From: Phoronis australis
Taxonomy: Eukaryota; Phoronida; Phoronidae
Length of the DNA stretch: 64,000 bases
NCBI GenBank assembly: GCA_002633005.1
Contig: NMRA01000082.1
Span: 472,576 to 536,575, forward strand
Reading direction: 5' to 3'
Positions 49,672-60,711 of the stretch are shown here, in pieces. Within the stretch, counting starts at the first letter, position 1, and every line of letters begins with the position of its first letter. The notes beneath the pieces were generated by a model that was not told the DNA's origin, did no database searches, and saw nothing but the letters and a program-made list of their open reading frames with translations. Position numbers and translations under genes: made by a program.

Positions 49672-52600
49672 TGTGTGTCCAAGAAGTTGGCAAACACAAT
49701 GCTTGCTTTGAGTTGCGCAATTTCTGCCTGGATCATGGTGTTGTGCCTAATTCAGTTACACCAACTAGAACTCGTTGTGCTAATTACGTAATTTCCACTA
49801 AGTAAATGGAACTCCTCTCATAACTGGACATTTTTTCCTTTGAAGTTGCTGAAGCGCATTTTCTTCAGACGTTTCAAAAACAACTCAGTTGCATTTGTGA
49901 AACAGCGAATTTAAAGTTTAAAGTGGACGGCAGGCTCACTGAGGGTTCGGTCTCAAAATCTGAAGTGCTGAAGGCGGCCAAGGCTGATGGTTCCCGACCC
50001 TAATTAGAAAAACACTGGTCACGTGTCTCAGAAAAACTTAGCAGTGACCTAGTGGGCAAGACATTGCCTATTTCAATACGCATGGTATGCAACCTTCAGA
50101 ATATTCATACCAATGGGCTAAATGAGATTTGCAGTGAAAGCACAGTAATACCAATAGCTCACTTGCGAGTTTCTCCCTAGTCACTGTGACGTCACCGGAA
50201 AGGGGGCAAAACCCGCCATATTGCTCTTGTTTTGCCCCGAGTCTTTGCTACACACGCTAAAACTTACTGGAGTTCTTATGGTGAATTTTACGCTTAAAAC
50301 GTTAAAACAACTTAAGATATGGTAGATGGGTCGTGGAATAACTGTGATTAGACGAAGAAAATGTGACCTTGTTATGTTGTGCAAAGCTGTGAACAGACTG
50401 AAATTGGAACTTAACCCGCTCTAGGCCTGAATGGCGCAGGCATACAGGGGCGATAGTGTATCCCCATAAAAAGATATTCACTTCAAAATACAGCAAATGA
50501 AATCAAATGAAACATGCATATGTGCACATGAAGTTATAATTAACACATACCCTGACTCTGGACACAATTTAGTCTACAAATAACTTGAGCATATTCATGA
50601 AAACCTCGCGGTTCTCTCGAGTTTCTCTCACTAAAGAGCCGCCATTTTGAAGAAGTTACGTGAAATCACGCCTGTTGACGAACAAAAAGTCCAAGGGACA
50701 CAAATCTTACAAATTTCACTTGATATTTTCTCATGCTATTTTGCAAGTGTCACGCGGCAGGTCACGCGGCAGGTCTCGCGCTTCGCTCAGTCTCGCACTA
50801 GCCTTTGCCTCATACTCACCTGACTCAGTTGAACTACTTGATTGTGGTAATCGCGCGCGCGGACAAAGTTAACAGTAACCACACATGGAGTTGGAATTCT
50901 TCGCCTAAATCACCTGAATTCCCGTATATATGCTTCATCGAAGATATGCTTAGAAGCAGAAAGAGTCACTGAAGAAAGTAAGAGCCTTTTAGGTGCTAAT
51001 TTTAGGTGTAGAATGTATTTTCGACGAGGTAAATACTTTACCAGTGAGCGGATTTCGCCTACCGCCCGTTTAAAATACACGGGACGAAATTAGTACAGAA
51101 CGCGATAGAACGTATTGTAGTGCGAATATGAAGTTCATTTGCCATAACAGCAATGCTTTTGGACATTTTTCGAACTAAACGGCTAAAAACTCGAAGACAA
51201 TAACAGAATACACTCTGCTACCGTATTGGGCAAATGACCAAACGACAAGCTTTTGCCCCACTTCCCGTGACGTCACAGTTAATTCTCACATAATCTCGTG
51301 TTATTGTTATAAACTCGCAAAAGGCCTATTCATCTCATCAACGGCCTAGCTTGTTCAAAACTTTGAAACTGAAAAACAATCTCCTGTAGGCCTATACATT
51401 GTCAACAGTCACGTTTTTCTAGTCAAATAAGAGAGCAAACTAGTGAAAGCAAAGGCATTAATTTTCCACTTTAGTGAAGGAACTGTCATTTTAACCCATT
51501 TCTGTTGTAAGCGTGAAATTGCATATCCTGACTAAACAAAGGGCTACGATTTTCCAAGAAGTTTTACTGTCCTGGAATACCACGAGACTGTCATGACACT
51601 GGTTCCTCGCATGCCAAAATTGTTTTATAACCTCTGTCTTTTTAAATGTTTGTGTTTCTGTCGTTAAACAGTTTGCAAGCAGCTCAAGTGGTGTCGTGAC
51701 CGTTCTACTCAATGGGACACGGAGAGATGGTCGTCCTGCGTTCTCAAATTCAAGGTGAGCCAGTTTTGAAAACTACGATTTCACCTACTGTTGTCGCATG
51801 AAATTTGACAAAAACTAGCAAGTTTTTCTTAAGCTGAACTGTAACGCACCTAGATGCATATCGTTAATGCTGAGTTGCCGGTCTCTGTCTTCCCCGCCAT
51901 TCCCGCTCTCTCTCCTCGTTCTTCTCGGACAGTTTTTCTGCTCTTCTTCCCACCGCTACCGCATTTTTTCTTCTTTGTTTCCTCCTTCCTATTGCCCCAA
52001 GTCCACGAACATCGTAGTACTACGTACTGTCTCTCTTCTCGTCAAAAGTCACAATGGACCTTCGTTCCCGACGTCCAGGAAGAGGGCTTTTGATTTAGAC
52101 GACTTGCCGCTGTAAACTGGATGTCAGCTTGTTTCTTACTGCGATGAGAAGTTGTTTCTGGGTTTGCGAAGAACTGGCAGTTTCTTGCTTTGTAGGACTT
52201 CACCCCACGCATAAAACTGACTCGAGGCTGCGACAAGTAACTTACACCTGTAATTGTAGAGCCTGGTTTCAAGCAACGAGGAGCTGTCAGTTCTTTCGAA
52301 ATCCCAAAACCAATTTAAAGTTTTCTAATGGACAATCTGAGCCCAATTTTGTTACGCCAGTAACTGACATGCATCATTTTTCATTTTCTAAAGAAGGTTG
52401 ATCTATAACTGCGTTAATATCGCGTAATTGTTTGGTAGAAAAGGATACCTGCGTTGACGTTGCATAGTTTAAGTTCTTGAAATAAGCTGACATAACTTTG
52501 TTATGTCCCAGTTTGGTAATTTGCAGTATATTTGCCGAATACGAGCTCCCAAACATGAACCCAGTCAAAGTAGACCGCGTGGTTATCTTAGTGGCGCATG

Positions 52601-53970
52601 ACGTAGGCGCTGATGTGAGTGAAACCTGTGAAACGGGCTCTCTGCCACTTCTGAAGGAGCAGGTCATCCAAAGAAATATGACATATGAGTGCAAAGACGA
52701 TCCCAGGTATCAATTTGAAATACAGTATCTTAAAGTGCAATTTCACTGTTGTTTAGCTATTGTTGTTTCTGAGTTCTTGATGATTTCGATGTACTCGTTT
52801 GTAACATAAGTCAACCCTATGACAGTGATGAATATTGCGAGACAAATTTTATAAGTTGAAGTGGTTTGATTAATGTTTTGGTTTTTGGCTGGTAAATATC
52901 GATGACATCTAGTTTTATTATTACAACACTGTCTTGTTTGAAAGTGATGAACATCCGACAGGATGTCATGATCCATGTTCGGACAGCGTTCTGGAGCAGT
53001 TCATGGTAATTGTTCGCGAATGCTATGAGACTAAAGGAATGCATTGTGTGAACTTTAGCATCCGGGGTTTAATCTTTGTAGCCAAAACTCTCGAAAATTG
53101 TTCTATTTTTAATATCACACTTCGAATGAGCGTACAAATTTGCACCCGAGACCGTGGGACGTGATAAGTTAAATTTGGACCTGTGTCTGCTTCAAGCATG
53201 AGTTCGGAAATTAAATCCCTGAACCGACCAAATATATGACATAGATTAGATAAACATTTTGTTTGTATTTCATTTATTTATCAACTACCCACTAAGCGAT
53301 GAATTATTTTTCAAATAACCATAAGTGGTCATACACGAGGTTTCCGGTAAAGTCGATTGTTCAATAGTTGCCCAGTGCATTGGGTGAGAACATGCTGAAA
53401 CAGTTACATTATATAGTTTCGCAGCTTCTGGCCATTTCCACTTTAAGTCTATAAAACAGTAAAAATTCTCGGTTTTGTTTTTCGAAAGTACTACCGGTAT
53501 CCGACTTCTCTCACTTTTTCAAGACAAATACCAAACCCTAGATTGCAATCCTTGATACCTGTGGCAGAATACCATTTCCCAAATAACAGCCAGGAATACA
53601 TAAAAATGACGGATAACCTATGTTATGCTGTGCTATTCTAAGAATCTTTGAGCCGTGTTATAATGGAATGAAAGCATAATAAATGAACTCCAGTTTGACT
53701 ACGCCACCTACACGCACGTAGAAGGTCGTACGAATGACCCCGGTGACGCACTTGCACATAGTTTTACATGTACATTTGTCATTCATTTCCTCAGCTGTCC
53801 ATCTTGCTTTCAGCGTCGTGCGCCTACTTCTTTGCGCGGACAATCCCAACGACCCCTGTTGTATGCTGGAAAGCAGTGCAACAAGCTTGGGGATGCTGCA
53901 TGGTCAACTTCTACTCGGTTTTTGTCTCCTGTCACAACTGCTGCTGCCAGTCCTTGCCAGAATGTACTAG
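45329..53970 (+). CDS. ADP-ribosyl cyclase (CD38/BST1 family), secreted, probably GPI-anchored, 6 exons
   Basis: Exons 45329-45489, 48519-48645, 49346-49579, 51672-51754, 52527-52706 and 53814-53970 join in phase to 313 residues (CD38 300, BST1 318, Aplysia cyclase 282). Residues 1-20 form a signal peptide (CAYSLILLLFCTCFRG). Then come FLGRCWEYQ, LNCSTVWEKFFNAFSYRDPC, LFWSG, WCGS, the catalytic-glutamate motif ESFWG (E165), IFAEYELPNM, and RLLLCADNPND. The ten cysteines of the family are all present, plus one extra. The C-terminus ends in a hydrophobic stretch (LLLGFCLLSQLLLPVLARMY) after a small-residue SSATS site, as in GPI-anchored proteins. The enzyme makes cyclic ADP-ribose from NAD for calcium signalling. 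The usual TLEDT motif reads LVTQT here. An in-frame ATG 12 codons upstream (45293) is a less likely start. Confidence 0.9.
45545..47285 (+). mobile_element. Internally deleted Penelope-like element with OTU-like segment, in cyclase intron 1
   Basis: In order: an OTU-protease-like C-terminal half (SWATQAEIF…GDIYVNTTIGKNIRWI…HFNLLDV, 45545-45832), a basic linker (45860-46276), and PLE N-terminal motifs (NVVNLSSHNL, LLSKGLNF, F-RRLRL, 46285-46440). Next are IKPADKGSAIVTMD (about 46675-46716) and the RT start GNPGRPIIASNKCPTE (46933-46980). After that the sequence jumps straight to the GIY-YIG C-terminal end REEFWIDKLNTLEPHGLN (47071-47124). The catalytic RT core and most of GIY-YIG are missing, and stops break the frame, so it is inactive. 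Confidence 0.75.
47247..47290 (+). ncRNA. Hammerhead-ribozyme-like motif after PLE (degenerate)
   Basis: TTGACGA, one unpaired A, a perfect 6-bp stem GGATGT/ACATCC with loop TATT, then GAAA. The first core base (C of CUGANGA) is T and the expected stem III / UC cleavage site is not clear. Position matches the motifs after the other two PLE fragments. Confidence 0.4.
49590..49677. repeat. (GT)n microsatellite next to the cyclase exon 3 donor
   Basis: Long, almost pure GT repeat beginning about 10 bases downstream of the donor at 49580. Long open frames of alternating V/C or H/T here are artefacts of the repeat. Confidence 0.95.
50183..51279. mobile_element. Putative ~1.1 kb TIR element ending in CRE-like palindromes
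   Basis: Left end ACTGTGACGTCACCGGAAAG, with GGGGCAAAA following, is repeated inverted at the right end (GTGACGTCACAGT preceded by TTTTGCCCCACTTCCC). The TIR is about 28 bases with a few mismatches. Each end has the ATF/CREB palindrome TGACGTCA. No target duplication is clear and no transposase frame is visible. Confidence 0.5.
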
Positions 53971-54296
53971 TGGCGCCCCCAACAGAAGACGCGAATCAAC
54001 CTGCGCATGTGCATGTACTTAATGCTAAAGTGGTAGTGCTGATGCGTCACACAAATCAACTCAGTTGCTGAGGCGACGGAGGCAGTTATAGTTTTCTACT
54101 ACTTTATTTTAACTTCGATTGATTTGAAATACAAGCAAGGGCCCCTTTCATTAAAAGCTAAGTATCAAGTTTGATCGTTAGCATGACGTCAGTCAACAGC
54201 AATGTTCAGCCCAGCGCGGCAATGTGACATGGATGGAGACAGAGCATTCAGGTTATTTCAGTCTAAGTTAAGACCAAGGTAGTTTCATGAAACGGA

Positions 54297-54601
54297 GCCC
54301 TGAGGCCTGTTTCAAGGAAGTGACTTAAGACAGGTATTTGGTCTTAAAGCTGGCACTTCCCAATTGTTGAATTAAAGTTCAGCCAAGCCCAGTGTAATTA
54401 TGAGCGAATCACCGTCTAGAGATAATTTAATGACATTGTGTCAGACTGTAACTAGCAGTCATGCGGTATTTATGTTTTCAAAGACTGCAATTTTGCTCTA
54501 GTGAGATTTAATTATTTTTCAGAAATAGTTATGGTAAGCGTAAAACCAAATTTCTGACGTACGTAAATCTTAAGTCACTTGTCCTGAAACAGAATCCTGG
54601 C
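54297..54601. mobile_element. MITE-like element with CTGTTTCA…TGACTTAAG inverted ends
   Basis: Left end GCCTGTTTCAAGGAAGTGAC(TTAAG) and right end CTTAAGTCACTTGTCCTGAA(ACAG) are imperfect inverted copies. Length is about 300 bases, with no coding capacity. Confidence 0.5.
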
Positions 54602-55619
54602 TTCATTTAAAGTCCTGGTCTCACACGCTGTTAACCCTTATTACATGGTTAGAGGAAGTTATAAGGATCCAAGAAGTACCTACCCCATATCTAATACACA
54701 ATCCGTAATCGAACAAAGCTTAAATAAACGCGCCACTCACAATTCGCAACCGACGAATACACAGCCATTTTGAACTTACCGCGAACCCGGAAGTACAATT
54801 CATTCAGGAACTCAGGCTAAGAAAACGCCGTCAGTGGGACTGGAGCAGTGCCTGTTACCAGCTTGTAAACGGGGATAAAATAATCTACAGCGCGCTTTAA
54901 CTTTAAAAAAGTCAAAATAAGGACAATTTTATCGAGTTTGCTGAAAAAATGTGGCGAATAAATTTGTGGGGAGTACACGGGAAAATGCGGTTGCCTGTGT
55001 ACGAGGTGGTTCGTATAGGCAAGAAACACAAGAGATGAATCTTGACTAGTATATTGAAGACTGTCAACGAATGATGAGAACAACTCTCAATGCGGAGAAC
55101 AAACTACTAATCAACTCATACTACTGAAGCTACTGATACTACTTAAAATATGGTGAAAGTGATATATATAGAGACCTGAGAAACACGAATTAACCAATGA
55201 AATTAATGAACAAATAAAGGATGCACTATGCTGATGATAAACAGTTCTGGGAAAGGAAGTATTACTCATGTTCTGCATGCGGAGAAAGTGGTAGTAAACA
55301 ACAACAGTAAGTGATGTAATGCGGTGACTAAACTAAACAAGTAATGAACAAAAAACACAATAACACATTCTGCGACAAATTTTGACAGAAATTGTTTTGC
55401 TCGGGACTGCAACCTATCGGACCCTGTGCGGATCGAGAACAGACACTGGCGAACGGTAAAGGCATGCGGTTGCGAGCTGTTTTGACGAAGCAAAATGTTC
55501 AAATCAAGAATGTCGTGTATATTCAAATGGAGTTCCAAACACTTGCATAAAATTACGGGCTGGTTAGTCCTGTGTCACACTGCCGCGGCAGCCCTTAGCT
55601 AGCCTCAGTGCCTGCTACC

Positions 55620-55774
55620 CAGTGGCGGATTTAGGGGGGGGGGGGGCAAGGGGCCCCCCTAAAATTCTCCCAGATTCCATGTGGCAGTTGGGGGGTGCGA
55701 ATGTCAGACAGGCAAAATCCTGGCTAATACTCTGCCGTGGCCCCCCCTAACTCAAAATCCTGGATCCGCCCCTG
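55620..55774. mobile_element. hAT-type MITE (CAGTGGCGGAT family) with TSD CTACC
   Basis: Starts CAGTGGCGGATTTAGG and ends CCTGGATCCGCCCCTG, with a G-run and C-run inside. CTACC flanks both sides. The internal string CCAGATTCCATGTGGCAGTT recurs in a degenerate relative at 11205-11340. Confidence 0.7.
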
Positions 55775-56200
55775 CTACCAGTATGAAGACTATGGTCAAA
55801 CTACAGCTTGTTATTAGGCCTATTCAGCTTCGCACCAAGGCTACCCTTAGGCCTACCTTGGTCCCTGGCCACCGTGACAGCGCTCGCTCAAACGAGGTTA
55901 ATTTAAAACTTGGGGTTTTCTGGCAAACTGCAAATTTGTTGGCTTTCAACAGAGATTTGCCTAGACTTTACATGAGTGCCCAAGCCTAAAAAATGGGGGG
56001 CTGGAATTTTTAGGAATGTCTACCTTTTACTATAAGATCCACTGGGTGAGTTCAGAGCTATGAATTGCAGACGCTAAATTTTGGTACTTCCTGTCGTTTA
56101 ATGGACTTTTGTCTCGTTTTCTACTTTTTCGGAGTTCGTGTTTCTCTGACTGAGGCACACCTTTTTCCATTTCTCCAAATACGGGGCTCGTTCGAGCACA

Positions 56201-56266
56201 TAAGTATGACAAGTCCAATACAAAATGTTATCAATAAGTATGACAAGTTCAATACAAAATATTATC
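56201..56266. repeat. Two-unit 34-base tandem repeat
   Basis: TAAGTATGACAAGTCCAATA with CAAAATGTTATCAA is repeated once with three substitutions. Confidence 0.7.
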
Positions 56267-56659
56267 ATTTTTTATTCATTAAACCAAAATGATTCAACCT
56301 TTTACCATATGCACAGTACTTTACAACATTTAAGCATTACAAACACTATCCAACAGCACAAGTTTCCATGATATGAAAGTGGACATACATGTACATGTAA
56401 CTATTACCATGGTGACCGAATAGTGTTTCCTTACACCAGAATTTGACAAGCATGATTTAAAAAAATATGAAGTTGCAAGGAACAAGAATTGGAGACATGA
56501 AGCTTCACAATACAACATAGCTTATTTCTCAAATTAAGATTCTTCATGTTTTTGACTTGATAACCTGAATTAAGAAAGCAATAAGTTACAAAACATGACT
56601 CGAAAGATCTCCATGAAAGCAAGTAACAGCATATGTTCACGAAAACAACAACGGATTTA

Positions 56660-57358
56660 AAACTTGACATGTTTCGGTGTCATTTATTAAACACCATCCT
56701 CAGAAGTCATAATACAGTGGCCACCTAGCTAGGCCCAGCAACAAGTAATGAAGCACAGATACAGTCAGTTACAGGGAGTGACAATGAACTATACCAACAA
56801 TGACAACCTGTGGTGTGTCAATTGCCTATTGAGATTGGGCTTGCACCAACTGATATGTAAAGCCTCACGAATTTTAAGCTCCTTTGTTGTTACTGCCTGG
56901 TCTATTATTGCAAAGTCATTGAAAGAGCACTGCTGATAACAATGATTGGAGCTCTGCAGGTGAATATTTACATGTGAATTACTGTCAGAATTTAGATGTT
57001 CCTTGGTCCTGGTTTTCAAATGGCGAACAGTTTCGCCTATATAACTGGAGCCACATCCAGCACAGATAAATTTGTATACAACCTTGGACCGTAGACCCAT
57101 AGAAATTTTGTCCTTAGGGTTAAATAAACTCGACAGTTTTAGAGACTTGAATGTTAATACAACTCTTAAGTTCACACAGTTATCATTCACCAATTTGTTG
57201 AGTTTTCGTTGAGCAATTTTGGCGTAAAACCCAACATAGGGTATTTTAAAGTACTTGTAGTTAGTTTTGTCTACAGGATGAACATCATCAGGGTTACGTT
57301 GGAGTCTTGCTTTCAGTACCCTATTGACTAATTCTAGGGGATAGCCATTCTTTTGCAA
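56660..57358 (-). mobile_element. Penelope-like element 3' fragment: RT end plus GIY-YIG endonuclease
   Basis: A 189-codon minus-strand frame (57358-56789) reads the end of the RT (PLELVNRVLKARLQRN, IPYVGFYAKIAQRKL). It then gives a complete GIY-YIG domain, VVYKFICAGCGSSYIGET followed by LKTRTKEHL, with the paired cysteines usual for PLEs and the C-terminal REALHISWCKPNLN. The frame is open, but the RT catalytic core is absent. A hammerhead-like motif follows within 85 bases of the stop. Confidence 0.85.
56661..56708 (-). ncRNA. Hammerhead-ribozyme-like motif of a Penelope-like element (core intact)
   Basis: Minus strand: stem I 5' arm GACTT, core CTGAGGA, one unpaired T, stem II GGTGT/ACACC with loop TTAATAAATG, then GAAAC, a minimal stem III (AC/GT around AU), cleavage base C, and stem I 3' arm AAGTT. 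The four bases nearest the core pair between the stem I arms, plus a G-U. All conserved core positions (CUGANGA, GAAA, UH) are present. Hammerhead variants with reduced stem III are known companions of Penelope-like elements. Confidence 0.65.
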
Positions 57359-58066
57359 ATTCGTTGTAAGTTCTTTGACTCGAAAGCAATTTAGACTTAA
57401 AACTTAGAAAAAATACGAACCATTTTGTGACACCTAATCAAGCCTTGAACAGCAGTTGACAATCAAACAAAAAAACACTTCAAAATTATTTCAACTATTT
57501 TTTAGCTTAGTGTAAGATCACCTGAATGGAAAATTCACAGTAAAATAATTCAAATATATCTTATATTTTTGCACCAAAATAAAAACATGAAAATTGAACA
57601 AAGTTCCTTTTTTGTAGCAACGTTTGTCAAAATGTATCAACGGTCAATCTTCACAAATTACAAAGTAACAGGCTGAACATGCCTTCCAGTTCAGCAAAAG
57701 TCGCCATGTTGTCGGTGCCGCCAGAAATGAGACGAAGTCCAACGGGAATTGTGAACAAATTTATCACTTAATAAGAAGCAACTGTGAGGCTGAAATTTGG
57801 TGAAAACTGTTGAATCGTGCAGAGTAGTAAGTAAAGATTGTTTCACTAAATTTCAACGTAAATTGTTGGCGAAAACAATTTACACAGTTTTAAACTCGTA
57901 ACTTATCCCGCCGTCCTCCAATATGTCCAACGCGATCCAAACAAAGTGACCCAAATTTCGCCACAAAAATTGCAATAACTTTACACTGCTTGCCCCGATT
58001 TTTATACCTTTCGATTTTTTACTGAGTAGATTGCTCTACCGTTCCGATGATAGCAAAGTACTCTTT

Positions 58067-58130
58067 CAAAACGAAAAAAAATCAAAACGAAAAAAAATCA
58101 AAACGAAAAAAAATCAAAACGAAAAAAAAT
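58067..58130. repeat. Four-unit 16-base tandem repeat
   Basis: CAAAACGAAAAAAAAT repeated four times, almost perfectly. Confidence 0.95.
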
Positions 58131-58205
58131 TGGTTCGACTCATATTGGTTCCTAGGTTTGACCGCCCTACGTAAGGAACTAAACACCGATGTTATTTTAG
58201 CATAA

Positions 58206-58225
58206 GAGAGAGAGAGAGAGAGAGA
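58206..58225. repeat. (AG)n microsatellite
   Basis: About nine AG units. Confidence 0.9.
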
Positions 58226-58638
58226 AAACGCTTTTATTTACAGTACATAATAATAATACATTGATTAAAATTTGATTTCATAACAAGTAGGCCTACGCGT
58301 AACATTCCAAAAAATTCAACGGCCACTAACTACAAAACATAAATACACTACATATGCAAAGAATCACGAGATATTACTCATAAAACAAAATAATGAAGAC
58401 TTTTAGCACATTCAGTCACGAGAAAAAAATGGCGGCGTTCCTGAACTGACGAGCCGGAAGTGTGGGTACGGAAATAACCGATGACAGCCGGTAATTATAC
58501 GCTCAAAGAAAAGGTCAAATACTGTTAAAATCGCTTTTAGCACGAAAGGCGTAAAGAATATAAAGAAAGTGTATCGAAAATAAGATTTTATTTAGTAAGT
58601 ATTTTCGGACACTGGAACCACATTGGGATTTTGAGACA

Positions 58639-58888
58639 AGGGGGCTGTTCCAAGAAACTGACTTAAGTTCATTTTTGACTTAAGTCTAAGATTTGTCTTA
58701 ATTTCCAAACTTTGAAACTTCCACATTTGGAAAGTTACTCAAAATTAAGACAAAACTTGGCTCATACACTTAAGTCAAACTTAAGATCTCTTTCTTGATT
58801 TGGTTTTGAGACAAATTTAACTTTTATTTTAAAATTTACTAAAATTTAAGATTTGTCTTAGCTAAGTCAGTTTTGTTGGAACGGGCCC
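58639..58888. mobile_element. AT-rich MITE with GTTCCAAGAAACTGACTTAAG-like inverted ends
   Basis: Left end GGGGCTGTTCCAAGAAACTG and right end (inverted) GGGCCCGTTCCAACAAAACTG are both followed by ACTTA. The interior is itself rich in ACTTAAG/TTTGTCTTA repeats that fold back. Resembles the 54297 element at its ends. Confidence 0.6.
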
Positions 58889-60580
58889 ATGGACTTTAAT
58901 CGGAAGTTTGGCGACTATAGGAATAGTCTGGGTTGACACGTCATCGATCGATTTGAAATATTTTAAAGTTCCTAAAGATCAAAAATGAGAATACAATAGC
59001 GTTTTGCAAAACTTCACGTTTCATGTACCCTTTCCTCTGCCAGAATTGTGAAACGATCCAGAAATAATCCCGATGAAGGCTTTTCTGTCCTTGGTTCCGA
59101 AAGAGTCCACGTAAGGGCTTCATGTCGTTGGGGACTTATACTTATTAAAAAATCTCCTGTTCAAGTTCAGGGGAAGAACTGACGTAAAGTCCGTTTACCG
59201 AAACAAAAGTCTGCTTCCAATTAGAATTGAACAGTAGAAATCTACTCATAATGTGTCACATTTTTAACTGCCAGAAGACTAGGTCGTTTATCCTCCCCAT
59301 TCCGTTGTTATTTGACATATGGGAAGAGAAAGGGTATGTCAAATAGCTAATGGATGTTAATACCAAAATGACTTGAATAATGTTTGATTAGTATTTTGGT
59401 AAGCACCGTCCAATCCATGACTTCCTGAAACTTTTTTATTTTGCAAATGAAAATTCGAATATAACATTTTAACCAATACGGTGCCATTTTCTGAGGGACT
59501 ACTCTCTGTCAAAAATAAGTTTATATTTTGGTAAAAAATTGTCTCTTAGTGAAATGGAGGTGATTAAAGGATTAAAAATAACTCAAGGTTTGGTATTTTG
59601 TTGGACCAAGCTCCTAAAATTTTAGGTCAAACCATGTTTAGAAATTTTATGAACTAGGTGAACTAATCAACAGTTCATCCCGAGACCAGAGATGGCGTCT
59701 AAATCGAGTGACAACGCAAAACCAATTTTATTAGAGTAAATGACCCAAAAGAAAACTTGTCTGACACAAACCACTCGCTTGGGTTTTTGTGTGTATTGCA
59801 AACATGCTCGTGTGATATAATTTACAGGTATGATGTCTTGACAAAATACCAAAAAATCAAATCTTTCAGGCTTTATACTTTTAGAAAATGTATAATTTTT
59901 CTGAGTTAAAATTTTTAGTTATACAGCTAATTGGTTATGGTAGATTGATAAAATACCAAAAATCAAACCCTACAGGCTTTTATTTTTAGAAAATTTATAC
60001 TTTTGCGAGTTTCAATCTATAGTTATGCAGCTTTGTTGGTTAAATCACCAGATTTGTCAATATCGTCCTAAATAACTTTAAAGACAATGTTTCCTTTACT
60101 TTCACCTACTTAAAACACAAAATGAGCTTTTCCAATCGAAAGGTATCTCTAAAATTAACACTTTTCGTAAATGATAGCCGTATACGTACTCCCGTTACTG
60201 GCCTATTAAAAATACTAAATGTGACATTCGCATCCAGTTCTCTGCAACAAAGTTATGGTCTCTAACCTTCGACAACCCTCAACAATTTGGAGCAAATTTT
60301 GAATTTGTTTTCAAGGTCTGCTAAACGGTCAAAGCGGGACCTACATTTCTAGCGAATTGCTTGCAACTGTGGGAAAATACCACCGACCAAGGACCACAGT
60401 GCCTAATTCGTGAGATAGGGGTATGAGTTTTTGGATGATTCGTACTTTTGTCTTTCACCATTGACACCCATTATGCATTAACAAGTGACAGAATGATTGA
60501 ACGAATTTATCAAAACACGGTCTAGTATCGGTAGAAAAATAAACAAATCTATTACTGGACTTACGGTTACATAAAGATGC

Positions 60581-60616
60581 CTACGTTACGTCCTCCTTTC
60601 GAGAACTTCATCAGGC
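60581..60616 (-). ncRNA. Hammerhead-ribozyme-like motif after the third PLE (one core change)
   Basis: CTGATGA, one unpaired A, stem II GTTCTC/GAGGAC with GAAAG loop, then GTAAC where GAAAC is expected. It lies ~100 bases downstream of the GIY-YIG stop on the same strand. Confidence 0.4.
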
Positions 60617-60711
60617 CACTAAGTTGTCACGTGACTCGTCATGTGATCTGTTGCACAGTTTTTGCGGGATCCTCTTGAGTGCCCTATCCCACGTCCTAGG
60701 CAAGAGAAACC

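Larger units (their letters stand above)
53971..56660. other. Gene-free region, repeats only
   Basis: After the cyclase stop there is only short-repeat material (the two MITE-like elements listed separately and a 34-base tandem pair at 56201-56266). Open frames at 54817-55083 and 55266-55538 have no recognisable domain. Confidence 0.5.
57420..60580. other. Gene-free, AT-rich repeat region
   Basis: No host exon is supported. Besides the listed microsatellites and MITE, a ~110-base direct repeat occupies about 59836-60050 (AAAATACCAAAAA, TTTTAGAAAA, AGTTATACAGCT recur in order). Confidence 0.5.

Noticed and set aside
49354-49805. Overlapping 70-145 codon frames rich in V/C or T/H
   Set aside because: They are translations of the GT repeat and shadows of cyclase exon 3 in other frames.
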